The notes: a model not told the origin generated them from the letters alone. 46,940 nt of DNA from Bacteroidales bacterium (GCA_004554255.1 SFNC01000003.1:1-46940); one strand, 5' to 3'; shown: positions 1-8,369, numbered from the stretch's first letter. Numbers and translations: made by a program.

Positions 1-216
1 TTTTAACTTTAAATTAACAGCAGCTATATCTCAATCTTTCTTGCATCGCCACCAGTCAGCGCTGATTATCCGCGCGTTACACGCAAAAATCGCCATCCTG
101 CACCGCTTTTAAAAAGTTTACATATTTTAACACAATCCCGTGAACAATTTTCCGGCATCAATTTTTCCATGCCAATGCTGAATTGTGGCAGAAACACATC
201 CGGGAGCTGATTACGG
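1..216. other. Intergenic sequence, no gene recognised
   Basis: AT-rich stretch at the window edge. I see no convincing reading frame, tRNA or terminator. The only structure noted is a short 5-bp inverted repeat (TGCCA at 170-174 and TGGCA at 186-190), too weak to call. It ends at the promoter of the DUF1460 gene. Confidence 0.5.
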
Positions 217-248
217 ATTGTGAAATCGGATTTGTTTGCGTATCTTTG
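217..248 (+). promoter_or_regulatory. Bacteroidetes-type promoter for the DUF1460 gene
   Basis: A -33-like ATTG at 217-220 is followed after exactly 20 nt by TATCTTTG at 241-248, a full match to the Bacteroidetes -7 consensus TAnnTTTG. Transcription would begin near 255, giving a leader of about 45 nt before the ATG at 301. This argues against the upstream in-frame GTG at 220, which lies inside the promoter. Confidence 0.8.
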
Positions 249-300
249 CAACATTGAATTTGTACAATCCTACCGACGACCTATTTATAAATACAATATC

Positions 301-1194
301 ATGACATATATAATAAATAAAATACGAGGTGGCATTGCGGCCGCGGCTTTGCTTCTGACCGCGACATGTGCCATAGGCCAGACCACCGGAGCCGTTCGCA
401 ACATCCGATGGGACAATGAGGAGAATGATACTATCCGCATCAATGCTATCCTTGCGCGCGCTCACGCGAACCGTCCGTCCAGCGCCGGCGCCTGTGTGGC
501 TGATGTGGGCAGGATGTTGCTTGGGACGCAGTACGTGGCGCATACGCTGGAGGGCGAGACCGAGTCGCTGACCGTAAGCCTTGACCGTCTTGACTGCACC
601 ACATTTGTAGAGACTGTAATGGCGCTTGCCAAGACTGCGAACGAAGGGCGTCTGAGCTGGCGCGATTTTGTCTACAATCTTGAGCGCATCCGCTACAGGG
701 GCGGCGAGATGGACGGTTACGCCTCGCGCTTACATTATATATGTGACTGGGTTCTGGACAACAGCTACCGCGACAATATCAAGGATGTGACGCCGAAATT
801 TCCGCAGGTTTCCTATGCAGTGAAAAGCATCGACTTTATGTCTCGGAACAAGAGCCGTTACCCGGCGCTTGCCGATTCGGCGAACTTGGCGCGTATAAAA
901 GTGGTAGAGGATGGCTTCCGGAATTATCGTTTTCCGTATATAAAGACATCGCATCTTGGCAACAAAGCTACCAAGGCGGCGTTCAGGAACGGTGATATCA
1001 TAGCGTTTACGACCTCGCTTAAGAATCTGGATGTCACGCACATGGGCATAGTAGTTAGCGGCGAAGACGGCGAGTGGCATGTTATGCACGCATCGTCGAC
1101 GCACGGGCAGGTGGAAATCAGCGATATTCCGCTGCAGGTGTTCATGAAGCGCAATCCGTCCCTGACGGGGGTGCGAGTGCTGAGGTTGCTATAA
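301..1194 (+). CDS. Secreted DUF1460 family protein (amidase-like, NlpC/P60-type fold)
   Basis: A 297-aa exported protein. Residues 1 to about 26 form a Sec signal peptide (lysine and arginine, then an alanine and leucine core, then AIG before Gln27). The motif LDRLDCTTFVE holds the probable nucleophile Cys99. A downstream THMGIVV segment (His247) and WHVMHASS (His260, His263) supply the probable catalytic histidines. Members of DUF1460 are annotated as N-acetylmuramoyl-L-alanine amidase-like cell-wall enzymes, so a periplasmic peptidoglycan role is likely but the exact bond cut is not known from sequence. The ATG at 301 was chosen over GTG 220 because it starts the signal peptide and lies downstream of the promoter. 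The gene stands alone and converges on the GH43 pair. Confidence 0.88.
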   Translation: MTYIINKIRGGIAAAALLLTATCAIGQTTGAVRNIRWDNEENDTIRINAILARAHANRPSSAGACVADVGRMLLGTQYVAHTLEGETESLTVSLDRLDCTTFVETVMALAKTANEGRLSWRDFVYNLERIRYRGGEMDGYASRLHYICDWVLDNSYRDNIKDVTPKFPQVSYAVKSIDFMSRNKSRYPALADSANLARIKVVEDGFRNYRFPYIKTSHLGNKATKAAFRNGDIIAFTTSLKNLDVTHMGIVVSGEDGEWHVMHASSTHGQVEISDIPLQVFMKRNPSLTGVRVLRLL

Positions 1195-1203
1195 AAATAG
1201 TTA

Positions 1204-1249
1204 TATAAACTACAAGCGGAGGGCCGAGGTCCTCCGCTTGTAGTTTATA
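1204..1249. terminator. Strong shared terminator hairpin between convergent genes
   Basis: A perfect 19-bp inverted repeat (1204-1222 with 1231-1249) has an 8-nt loop. It lies 9 nt past the DUF1460 stop and 10 nt from the end of the minus-strand GH43-like gene, so it probably ends transcription from both sides. The arms are AT-rich at the base and GC-rich toward the loop. No long T tract follows on the plus side; the minus side has a short one. Confidence 0.82.
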
Positions 1250-1259
1250 CAACTGTCTA

Positions 1260-2222
1260 TCAACGGATAACAGGCGCAGCTGTGGGATAATACGAGGGAT
1301 AACCGTCGGAGATGAGCGGCCATTCGTCGAGCCACTGAACGCGGTCAAGCAGCATCATGGGGTACGTGTGCGAGGCCAAAGCCTGCACTGCATTATATAT
1401 AATCCAGTCGTTCCCGGCGTCATCCGTTATGAGCGGGGAGATGTTGGACGGGTTGAAGAAATAGCTGTTTCCGGCCATCGCGGTATGGTAAAAACCATCG
1501 AGCAAGCGGCCGCCGGCAGCGTCGAGATACGGTCCGGTTATTGAGGCAGAGCGTCCCACTACGATGTTCGTTGTGGATTTTCCGGTGGAATTCACCTGAT
1601 CTGCCTGTGCAAAGAGATAATAATAACCGTTGCGGAAGCATACACGGGGGCATGACATCTCGGCCGAAGTTATCTGAATCTTGTTGTTATCGGCCAGCGA
1701 AAGGCCGTCGGCAGAGAGCCTTACGGCATAAATTCCCTGGCCGGGGCTTGAGACAAAGAGATATTTATCCGACGCATCAGCTGCCATAAAGGGCTGGTTT
1801 ACAGCGTTAAGGCCGAGCTGCGAGGCGGTAAGGAGCACCTTGTTCGGGGAATAGTAGGACGCCGGCTGGGAGGACAGAGAAACGGCGACCTGCGGGCCGT
1901 TTGACTGACCTTCCGTAAGACATGTGTAGTACATCACATATCTGTCGCCGATTTTGTTGACATTAGGCCAGTACAGCGTGTAGTTTCCGAAGCTTCCGGC
2001 ATCGTCAGCCACGCGGTAGGCATCCTGCCACGCCACCAGATCGCGCGAATATCGTCCCCATCCCTGGTAAATAAAACCATAAAAGGCGCCATCATCGCCA
2101 CGGAAAGCCGTAATGGTGGGCGAGCCCCAGTCAGAGGCGAAAACCGGGTTTGTATATGAGTCTGCTGCTGAGGCCGTTAAAGACAACGTGGCGCTGAGCA
2201 TCAATGCTGATATAAATTTCAT
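1260..2222 (-). CDS. GH43-like five-bladed propeller protein lacking the catalytic acids
   Basis: A 320-aa secreted protein with a signal peptide (residues 1 to about 20) and a single GH43-like propeller. It aligns closely with the N-terminal half of the upstream 825-aa protein: shared NPVF, GWGR, DRYVMYYT, NGYYYLFA, GNDWIIYNA and DRVQWLDEWPL segments. At the three catalytic positions the residues differ: the base Asp (ADPS in the neighbour) is Ser34 in GSPT, the pKa-modulating Asp (IDPH) is Asn142 in VNQP, and the general-acid Glu (FEGC) is Ser190 in MSCP. It is therefore probably not a glycosidase and may bind sugar. It starts 14 nt after the upstream gene, so the two are likely cotranscribed. 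The fold call is firm; the non-catalytic role is inference. Confidence 0.85.
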   Translation of the reverse strand: MKFISALMLSATLSLTASAADSYTNPVFASDWGSPTITAFRGDDGAFYGFIYQGWGRYSRDLVAWQDAYRVADDAGSFGNYTLYWPNVNKIGDRYVMYYTCLTEGQSNGPQVAVSLSSQPASYYSPNKVLLTASQLGLNAVNQPFMAADASDKYLFVSSPGQGIYAVRLSADGLSLADNNKIQITSAEMSCPRVCFRNGYYYLFAQADQVNSTGKSTTNIVVGRSASITGPYLDAAGGRLLDGFYHTAMAGNSYFFNPSNISPLITDDAGNDWIIYNAVQALASHTYPMMLLDRVQWLDEWPLISDGYPSYYPTAAPVIR

Positions 2223-2236
2223 AATATGTTAATCTT

Positions 2237-4714
2237 TTATTTTACAACGACTTTAGAGGTTCCCGAAGCCTTGCGGCAGATATATACACCGGGGGTGAGG
2301 TTGGCGGCATCCACAGGTATGCCCTGAAGATTGTACCACTGCTCGGGCGCATTTTCGGCGCCGATGACTGATTCCGGGCCAACGCCGCTGAACATCTCGC
2401 CATTGAATTTATAGTGAGCTATGCCCTGCTGTGGAACCATTACCCAGAATTTCGCCGTGGAGTTGCGGTTTCCGGCCAAGGCATATTCCACGGCGGTGCA
2501 AGCTGCCGAAGACGTCCAGTTGGCGTCGCCAAAATGCTCAGACGGGTAGATTCCATGCGACGAGGCCGCGGCAACGCCGTTCGAGAGATTAATAATCTCC
2601 AGGTGTCCACCCTTGTAATTATTGTCAGTAGAGACCGCTGCGGCGTATTTGCTGTCGGCGTAACTGAACGGGCAGAAGGCAGTTCCGGCTGTGGAGGACA
2701 ACGCCTGTGCAGGAATCTGCTCGACAACACGCGCCACATCGCCGTCTATGCGATACCGAGTGGGAGCCGTCCAATAGCTTGTATGCCAGAAAGTTCCATC
2801 GTCCAGGAATCGGATTTCAAATTTGCCTCGCGGAGAAGCTTTCGACTCTGCCAGGGGGCCGTTTTCAAGCGTAACGACATGAGGAGTAGCGTTTACATTG
2901 CCGCCATCAACGTCGAAATACACTATTTTGGACTCGTTTCCGAAGGCGATGCGACCCTTGTTCATATCGCCCCATGTGCCCATAATCTCTCCGTAGGCGA
3001 TGCCGAGCGAATTATCAACGTCAAGTATTTTCACCGGCGCGCCGGAATTGTCAATCCACTTGTAAACCACAAACCGATGGGCCGCAGAGCTTACAGCATT
3101 TGACATAATTAGTTGATTCCCAAGATGTCCTAATGCGCCGGCGCACATGAGCTGTCCGGAAGTCGGGAGGCCTTCCATACCGAGCGTACCCTTGCTCTTG
3201 CCGGTGTCGGCATCAATAATTGATATAGAGGGCGTATTATTCCACGCCGCGGCATTGAGAACATATAGATTGTTGCCGATGACCGTCATGGAGCGAGTGA
3301 AAGGAGATACTGACGAGAACCACGGGGCCTCGCCGAGGTTGCCCCGGTTCTGTGAATAGAGCCACATCAGCTCCAGGGCACCGAGCTCGGTGGCATAAGT
3401 GATATTCGGGTCGGAGGCATTCACCGAAACCGGGACGCGTACTGTAGCGGCACCTTGCGACTCCAGAACAAGCGTGGCCGAAGAGTTGCCTATGCGAGTA
3501 GGCGTGCAGGAAACTGTAAGGTCACTGTTCTGGTTAAATCTCGCGGGATTTACCGAGAACACGGCGGCGTCGCTACCCTCCATATATGCGCGTACATCGC
3601 CCTCGAGATTGCGGACGCTGACATTCACTGATGCCGAGACATTGCGCCCGGCCACACATTCCATAGCCAGAGAGTTAGGATTGGCTTCGATGGCCGGGTC
3701 GGCGGCATGGTCGTGTACGTATGGCGCGGGCACCTGGTAGTATGCGGGGAATCCATTGTTGACAAGAGGCCAGTCGTCCACCCAACGTACGCGGTCCATC
3801 ATAAGGATACGGCCTGTGTCGGGCGATTTCACCTCATAGGCGTGATAATAAATCCAGTCGTTTCCGTTGTCGTCGGTGATAATCTCGGCATTATGGGCGG
3901 TGCCTTTGAAGTAACGGTTGTTCGACATTACGATATGGAATTTGCCGTCGAGCATACGGCCGCCGGCGCGGTCAACATAGGGACCAAAGTAGCTTGTGGC
4001 ACGTCCTACTACGGTGGTATATGTGGAGTTAAGGCCCTCGCAGCACGTGCCTGTGGATGCGAACAGATAATAGTATCCGTTGTGCTTATGTATCATGCAG
4101 CCTTCAAAGTCCGGCGAAGTGAGCTGCACCTTCTGGGCACCGGGCTTAATGGAAAGACCGTCGGGGCTGAGCTCTATCGCGAAAAGACCACCCCCATAGC
4201 TACCCCAAGACAGGAAAAGGCGGCCGTCATCCTCGACAAACAGATGTGGGTCAATGCTGTTGTAAACGCCTACCTCCCTGGAAGTGAACAACTTGCCATG
4301 GTCGGTATACGGACCTTCGATTTTATCTGCCACAGCGACGCCGACGCCGCAGTGGTCCCAGAGGTCGCCCATCCACTCGGAATGGGCATAATACATAACA
4401 TATTTGTTGCCGACACGGGTCACATCGGGAGCCCACAGCCCCTCGTAACCGTTCCAGGTGGGCATGGAGGCCATTTTGCCGTATGAATCGTGCCAAGTGA
4501 CCATATTGTCCGACTCGCGTCCCCACCCTCCTGTCACAAAACAGTAAAAGCGTCCGTCGGGACCGCGCTCCACAGACGGATCCGCGCAATCGTATGTATT
4601 ATAAACCGGATTGGCATACTTTTCCGGGCCAAGGCTTTTAGCGCCGACAGACAATGAAGACACTACCGATATGCCTAAAACGAGAAAAAGATTTTTAATG
4701 AAACAAGGTTGCAT
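2237..4714 (-). CDS. Multidomain GH43 family glycosidase with C-terminal propeller and sorting-like tail
   Basis: An 825-aa exported protein: signal peptide (about 1-25), GH43 five-bladed propeller (about 33-345) with intact catalytic triad Asp45 (ADPSV), Asp155 (IDPHLF) and Glu204 (FEGCM), an Ig-like beta domain (about 350-435), then a second repeat-rich beta domain (about 436-780) resembling the DUF4623 propellers of Bacteroidetes. The last ~45 residues (WYNLQGIPV, LTPGVYICRK, KVVVK) look like a type IX secretion C-terminal signal, though gut Bacteroidales often carry such tails without a proven system. GH43 enzymes typically cleave arabinan, xylan side chains or related furanosides; the substrate here cannot be told. 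No SusC/SusD pair is beside it, which is unusual for a polysaccharide utilisation locus. Confidence 0.9.
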   Translation of the reverse strand: MQPCFIKNLFLVLGISVVSSLSVGAKSLGPEKYANPVYNTYDCADPSVERGPDGRFYCFVTGGWGRESDNMVTWHDSYGKMASMPTWNGYEGLWAPDVTRVGNKYVMYYAHSEWMGDLWDHCGVGVAVADKIEGPYTDHGKLFTSREVGVYNSIDPHLFVEDDGRLFLSWGSYGGGLFAIELSPDGLSIKPGAQKVQLTSPDFEGCMIHKHNGYYYLFASTGTCCEGLNSTYTTVVGRATSYFGPYVDRAGGRMLDGKFHIVMSNNRYFKGTAHNAEIITDDNGNDWIYYHAYEVKSPDTGRILMMDRVRWVDDWPLVNNGFPAYYQVPAPYVHDHAADPAIEANPNSLAMECVAGRNVSASVNVSVRNLEGDVRAYMEGSDAAVFSVNPARFNQNSDLTVSCTPTRIGNSSATLVLESQGAATVRVPVSVNASDPNITYATELGALELMWLYSQNRGNLGEAPWFSSVSPFTRSMTVIGNNLYVLNAAAWNNTPSISIIDADTGKSKGTLGMEGLPTSGQLMCAGALGHLGNQLIMSNAVSSAAHRFVVYKWIDNSGAPVKILDVDNSLGIAYGEIMGTWGDMNKGRIAFGNESKIVYFDVDGGNVNATPHVVTLENGPLAESKASPRGKFEIRFLDDGTFWHTSYWTAPTRYRIDGDVARVVEQIPAQALSSTAGTAFCPFSYADSKYAAAVSTDNNYKGGHLEIINLSNGVAAASSHGIYPSEHFGDANWTSSAACTAVEYALAGNRNSTAKFWVMVPQQGIAHYKFNGEMFSGVGPESVIGAENAPEQWYNLQGIPVDAANLTPGVYICRKASGTSKVVVK

Positions 4715-4746
4715 GTAAAAGTTTTTTGAATGGAATAGATTTTCAG

Positions 4747-4754
4747 CAAATTTA
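4747..4754 (-). promoter_or_regulatory. Candidate -7 element for the GH43 pair
   Basis: On the minus strand the bases read TAAATTTG, matching TAnnTTTG, about 33 nt before the GH43 start. The nearest TTTG (4785-4788) is 30 nt away instead of about 20, so the -33 half is poor. Confidence 0.4.
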
Positions 4755-4784
4755 ATGATTTTATTTTAAACATGCGTCATTTCA

Positions 4785-4824
4785 CAAAAAATATCGGTGT
4801 GCACCATATTCTGATACACACCGA
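4785..4824 (-). terminator. Intrinsic terminator after the sigma factor operon
   Basis: An 8-bp stem (TCGGTGTG at 4794-4801 with CACACCGA at 4817-4824, 15-nt loop) is followed on the minus strand by a run of six T. It lies 22 nt past the stop of the lipoprotein gene and separates the sigma operon from the GH43 genes. Confidence 0.8.
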
Positions 4825-4845
4825 ATTGGAGATCGTAAATATTTG

Positions 4846-5493
4846 TCAGTTGAGGTTTAGCGGGTTGAAGTGCGAATCCTGGATAATCACTGTGTCGGCG
4901 CAGCCGTTTTTCTCGGTGATGATGTAAGTCTTGCGGTCGTTGCCGTTTTCTACTGTGGTTGTTGTTGTCTTTGCTCCTTTGGAACTTTTAGTGGTTGTCA
5001 TGGTCTTCGTCCTTTGAGTGGGCATACTTGGCTTGGAAGCGAGGTCGGTGAGGCTGAACTCGCCCCAGATGACAACCACATTCAGCTCGTCTTTTTCGTC
5101 GTTGACGATGATGAACTGCGTTACCTTGTCGTCGTCGCCGGGGTTGCCGTAAATGAAGTCTTTGTCCTCGCCGTCGTCATTAACCAACAAGGTTTCCAAC
5201 TTGTTATTGCGGACATAGTCATTAAGTACGTTTCGGGAGAATCCGATATACTTTTTGTTTTCGACAGTAATTACCTCAAGGCCATTAATTTTGTCGAGAT
5301 TCGCGAGGTTATAGCGGCCCTGAATGCTTCTGCTCAGTATAGCGGGTTTTGCGACACGCAACAGCCCTTTCGAGATATAGGTTTTCTCAATCCCTTCCAC
5401 ACTGGGCAATTCACTGAAGATTCTTTTCTGCGCGCAGGCGGTTATGCCAACAAATGCAATAAGCGCGAGCATTAAGTGTTTAGCGATTTTCAT
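4846..5493 (-). CDS. Hypothetical lipoprotein in an ECF sigma factor operon
   Basis: A 215-aa protein with an N-terminal signal ending in the lipobox ITAC (Cys20), so probably lipid-anchored in the envelope. The mature part is mixed alpha/beta and ends in a Thr/Lys-rich stretch (about 160-185: repeated TTT and K) and a short C-terminal beta segment. It resembles the small DUF4252/DUF6108-type exported proteins that often sit behind ECF sigma genes in Bacteroidales, but I cannot assign it firmly to a family. Its ATG overlaps the end of the anti-sigma gene by 14 nt, so translation is probably coupled. A role as sensor or target of the sigma switch is inference. Confidence 0.75.
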   Translation of the reverse strand: MKIAKHLMLALIAFVGITACAQKRIFSELPSVEGIEKTYISKGLLRVAKPAILSRSIQGRYNLANLDKINGLEVITVENKKYIGFSRNVLNDYVRNNKLETLLVNDDGEDKDFIYGNPGDDDKVTQFIIVNDEKDELNVVVIWGEFSLTDLASKPSMPTQRTKTMTTTKSSKGAKTTTTTVENGNDRKTYIITEKNGCADTVIIQDSHFNPLNLN

Positions 5494-6250
5494 TGTCCTG
5501 TATATTTATTGTTTTTAGTATTAATTCCGTGTTATAGAGTATCCTGTCGGTAGACTGTGCGACGTGGTAGACCGTTGCGTTGAGAACGTTGCCGGCGTTG
5601 TTGATCTGTGATGTCATTGCCGTGGAGGCCACGTCCATGTTCTTGAGGAGAGTGCGGTCGAATGTCGCGAGGCTGTTTTCGAGAATCTGGGCGGCCATCT
5701 CGGGAGTCACGTCCTTATATCCAAAATCCGATTCGGCGAGGGGCTTGGCAATATGGGATACTGCCGCCAGCTGATTGTGCTGTACCTCGGACTTGTGCAT
5801 GAGCACTTCCATGACCGTATCGTTCTCAATATCAACATTTTCGCCATGCGCGAAGATGATTGTGGAGGTATCACCTGCCGGATTGTCAAGCTGGATGTTC
5901 ATCTGCTCGGGCAAGCCGATATTAAACAGAGCGATGAGACACGCGGCGGCGGCAGCGACACCTGAAGCGAGCATGAAGCGTCTGACTATCAATTTTTTGT
6001 GACGTTTACGAGCCTTGGCCACGGCACTATCTATGGCTTCGGCAGCCTCTGCGGCAGTGGGGACGGGATATTTTCCCATTGCACGGAAGATGGCACTGTC
6101 GGCGACAAGGTCGGCGGAGATTTCTGCGTCCGGGGTGTTGCAGAACCAGTTGATCAGGCGCTGTTCGTCTGCGTCGGATGCACTGCCGTTGTACCACGCT
6201 TCAAGTAGTAGTCTCACTGAGTCCGGCTTATGTTCTGGGCGATGGGTCAT
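5480..6250 (-). CDS. Membrane anti-sigma factor-like protein
   Basis: With the start at 6250 the product is 256 aa. The N-terminal region (LLLEAWYNGSASDADEQRL) resembles the cytoplasmic sigma-binding head of FecR-type anti-sigma factors. A single membrane helix follows at about residues 92-113 after a basic RKRHKKL stretch, and the rest (about 115-256) is periplasmic. No FecR domain is evident in the periplasmic part, which is mostly helical. An in-frame ATG at 6325 would add 25 residues but runs back into the sigma gene; 6250 lies 13 nt after the sigma stop and begins just before the conserved head. It likely holds the ECF factor inactive until an envelope signal arrives. Confidence 0.75.
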   Translation of the reverse strand: MTHRPEHKPDSVRLLLEAWYNGSASDADEQRLINWFCNTPDAEISADLVADSAIFRAMGKYPVPTAAEAAEAIDSAVAKARKRHKKLIVRRFMLASGVAAAAACLIALFNIGLPEQMNIQLDNPAGDTSTIIFAHGENVDIENDTVMEVLMHKSEVQHNQLAAVSHIAKPLAESDFGYKDVTPEMAAQILENSLATFDRTLLKNMDVASTAMTSQINNAGNVLNATVYHVAQSTDRILYNTELILKTINIQDNENR

Positions 6251-6263
6251 AGTCGTTATTACA

Positions 6264-6743
6264 TTAAAGTTGTTCGAGGAGAGATCGGAGGCTACGGCGT
6301 CCGCGGGAGAGAATTTGTCGCACATTCGACTGCGAAATATGGTTTTCGGCAGCGATTTCTTCGCTTGAGAATCCGCGCATGCTCATTTTTATAACGGTAC
6401 GTTGCGGTTCGGGCAATAGGTTCACAGCCATGTGAATGCGCTGTATATCAGTGTTTGAGTCTGCCGATGCAGAGTCTGCGACGTTAACGGTGTCGCTGTC
6501 CGCGAATGAGAAATTGCGTTGCGAGCGTATGATGGATATACATCTGTTGCGAACGGCGGAGATGCACAGGGCCTGCGGGGAGCGGGAGATTTCGATTTCC
6601 CGGCGCCGTTCCCAGAGATTTGCGATGGTGTCCTGAACAGCATCGGCGGCGGATGTGATATCGCCGTCAAACATTCTGGCCGCCACAGCAATCATCTGTG
6701 CATATACGGGCAATATCTGTTCTTTGAAACACTGTGAATTCAT
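6264..6743 (-). CDS. ECF-family RNA polymerase sigma factor
   Basis: A 159-aa sigma-70 family factor of the extracytoplasmic type. Region 2 is visible around residues 31-45 (DAVQDTIANLWERR) and region 4 near the C terminus (LLPEPQRTVIKM, then GFSSEEIAAENHIS and SNVRQILSRGRRSL, a helix-turn-helix). The start at 6743 (MNSQCFKEQI) is preferred over an in-frame ATG at 6836, because that one lies inside the enolase terminator hairpin. GGAG sits only a few nt before the 6743 ATG. It is first in a three-gene unit with the anti-sigma-like and lipoprotein genes. No consensus promoter was found upstream, so it may read its own unusual promoter. Targets are unknown. Confidence 0.88.
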   Translation of the reverse strand: MNSQCFKEQILPVYAQMIAVAARMFDGDITSAADAVQDTIANLWERRREIEISRSPQALCISAVRNRCISIIRSQRNFSFADSDTVNVADSASADSNTDIQRIHMAVNLLPEPQRTVIKMSMRGFSSEEIAAENHISQSNVRQILSRGRRSLRSLLEQL

Positions 6744-6814
6744 TTCTCCGGATTGGCTTTCACTATTATGACGCAGAATGTGCTGATTTGTGACAGTGGC
6801 GGTGAATTTTTTGC

Positions 6815-6851
6815 GAAAAAAGCGGCGTCCGAGCATGTGGACGCCGCTTTT
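6815..6851 (-). terminator. Intrinsic terminator of enolase
   Basis: A 13-bp perfect stem (6818-6830 with 6839-6851, 8-nt loop) runs into six T on the minus strand. It lies 34 nt past the eno stop and isolates eno from the sigma factor operon. Confidence 0.92.
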
Positions 6852-6885
6852 CAGCCATAGATTACTCTAAGGTATGAGTGGAGAA

Positions 6886-8181
6886 TCAGGCCTGGGGCAT
6901 TTTGGTTTTTTTGCCGTAGCCGTACTGAGCCTCGGCACCGAGCTGCTCTTCAATGCGGAGGAGCTGGTTGTATTTTGCCATACGGTCTGAGCGGGAAGCA
7001 GAACCGGTCTTGATCTGACCAGCGTTTGTAGCAACTGCGATGTCGGCGATGGTAGCGTCCTCAGTTTCGCCGGAGCGATGCGAGATAACAGCAGTGTAGT
7101 TGTTGCGCTGAGCGAGTTCAACCGCACGGAGGGTCTCAGTGAGCGAACCGATCTGGTTAACTTTAACGAGGATAGAGTTTGCGCAGCCGAGTTCGATACC
7201 TTTTTCGAGGTATTTAACGTTTGTAACGAAGAGGTCGTCGCCCACGAGCTGGCAACGTTTGCCGATGAGGTCTGTGAGGATTTTCCAGCCTTCCCAGTCG
7301 CCTTCAGCCATACCGTCTTCGATAGAATCGATGGGGTATTTTTCAACGAGCTGCTCGAGGAACTTGGCCTGCTCTTCGCTGGTGAGTTTGGGAGCGTCGG
7401 CGCCCTGTTTCCAAGTGTAGTCGTAGAGGCCGTCTTTGTAGAACTCAGAAGAAGCGCAGTCGAGGCCGATTGTAACGTCCTTACCGGGCACGTATCCGGC
7501 GAGTTCGATAGCTTTGATGATAACGTTGAGGGCGTCTTCGGTGCCGTCGAGAGTGGGAGCGAAACCGCCTTCGTCGCCAACAGCTGTGCTGAGGTTGCGT
7601 TCTTTGAGAACTTTCTTGAGGTTGTGGAATACTTCAGTGCCCATGCGGATGCCTTCGTGGAATGATGTGGCGCCGATAGGACGGATCATGAATTCCTGGA
7701 AGCAGATAGGGGCGTCGGAGTGTGCACCGCCGTTGATGATGTTCATCATGGGGACGGGGAGTACGTATGTATTGCAACCGCCGATGTATTTGTAGAGGGG
7801 AAGGTCGAGGTAGTCGGCAGCAGCTTTAGCGACAGCGAGAGAAACGCCAAGGATAGCGTTGGCACCAAGGTTAGATTTGGTGTCGGTACCGTCGAGTTCG
7901 ATCATAGCGTTGTCAACAGCGACCTGGTCGAGAGCGCTCATACCTACGAGGCGATCAGCGATGGGGCCGTTAACGTTAGCGACTGCTTTGAGTACGCCTT
8001 TACCCATGTAGCGGTTTTTGTCGCCGTCGCGGAGTTCGAGTGCTTCGTTGACACCTGTAGAAGCGCCTGAGGGGACAGAAGCGCGGCCACGAGCGCCGCT
8101 TTCAAGGATTACGTCAACTTCAACGGTGGGATTGCCGCGGCTGTCAAGGACTTCACGGCCGATAATTTTCTCGATTTTCAT
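6886..8181 (-). CDS. eno: Enolase (2-phosphoglycerate dehydratase)
   Basis: A 431-aa cytoplasmic enzyme of normal length that converts 2-phosphoglycerate to phosphoenolpyruvate in glycolysis. Visible signatures: the substrate loop SGASTGVNEALELRD near residues 40-52, the metal ligands in GLDCASSEF, SIEDGMAEGDWEGW and LVGDDLFVTN, the catalytic lysine in SILVKVNQIG, and SHRSGETEDATIADIAVA near residue 370. The last residues (GYGKKTKMPQA) are a short tail. It is a single-gene unit with its own promoter (8248-8255) and terminator (6815-6851). Confidence 0.98.
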   Translation of the reverse strand: MKIEKIIGREVLDSRGNPTVEVDVILESGARGRASVPSGASTGVNEALELRDGDKNRYMGKGVLKAVANVNGPIADRLVGMSALDQVAVDNAMIELDGTDTKSNLGANAILGVSLAVAKAAADYLDLPLYKYIGGCNTYVLPVPMMNIINGGAHSDAPICFQEFMIRPIGATSFHEGIRMGTEVFHNLKKVLKERNLSTAVGDEGGFAPTLDGTEDALNVIIKAIELAGYVPGKDVTIGLDCASSEFYKDGLYDYTWKQGADAPKLTSEEQAKFLEQLVEKYPIDSIEDGMAEGDWEGWKILTDLIGKRCQLVGDDLFVTNVKYLEKGIELGCANSILVKVNQIGSLTETLRAVELAQRNNYTAVISHRSGETEDATIADIAVATNAGQIKTGSASRSDRMAKYNQLLRIEEQLGAEAQYGYGKKTKMPQA

Positions 8182-8247
8182 AATCTATTGTGTTATAAAG
8201 GGGTTAGTTGTTACAGATGTTGGAATCGCGTTAGCGGTTTGACACTG

Positions 8248-8283
8248 CAAAGATACATAATTTGTGTGAATTTACGGTGCAAA
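8248..8283 (-). promoter_or_regulatory. Probable enolase promoter
   Basis: The minus strand has TATCTTTG at 8255-8248, a full match to the -7 consensus. A TTTG lies at 8283-8280, but the 24-nt gap is longer than the usual 19-21. The leader to the eno ATG would be about 60 nt. Confidence 0.65.
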
Positions 8284-8330
8284 TTAAGCTAAAAAATGTT
8301 TCTGTCCGTTGGAATTGGAGTGTTGGAATG

Positions 8331-8369
8331 GAAAACTGCCACTTCCGGGAGTTGGAAGCGGCAGTTTTC
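8331..8369 (-). terminator. Terminator of the ribosomal protein cluster
   Basis: Stem of 10 bp (8331-8340 with 8360-8369) continued by 5 inner pairs after one mismatch, 7-nt loop. On the minus strand the 3' arm ends in TTTTC. It lies 42 nt past the rplQ stop, at the end of the 33-gene cluster and upstream of the eno promoter. Confidence 0.8.

Noticed and set aside
3707..4486. A 259-codon open frame on the plus strand opposite the GH43 gene
   Set aside because: Antisense shadow of a gene with clear catalytic motifs; no start context or domain.
6744..6836. A longer N terminus for the ECF sigma factor
   Set aside because: The added 31 codons run through the enolase terminator hairpin and have no sigma homology.
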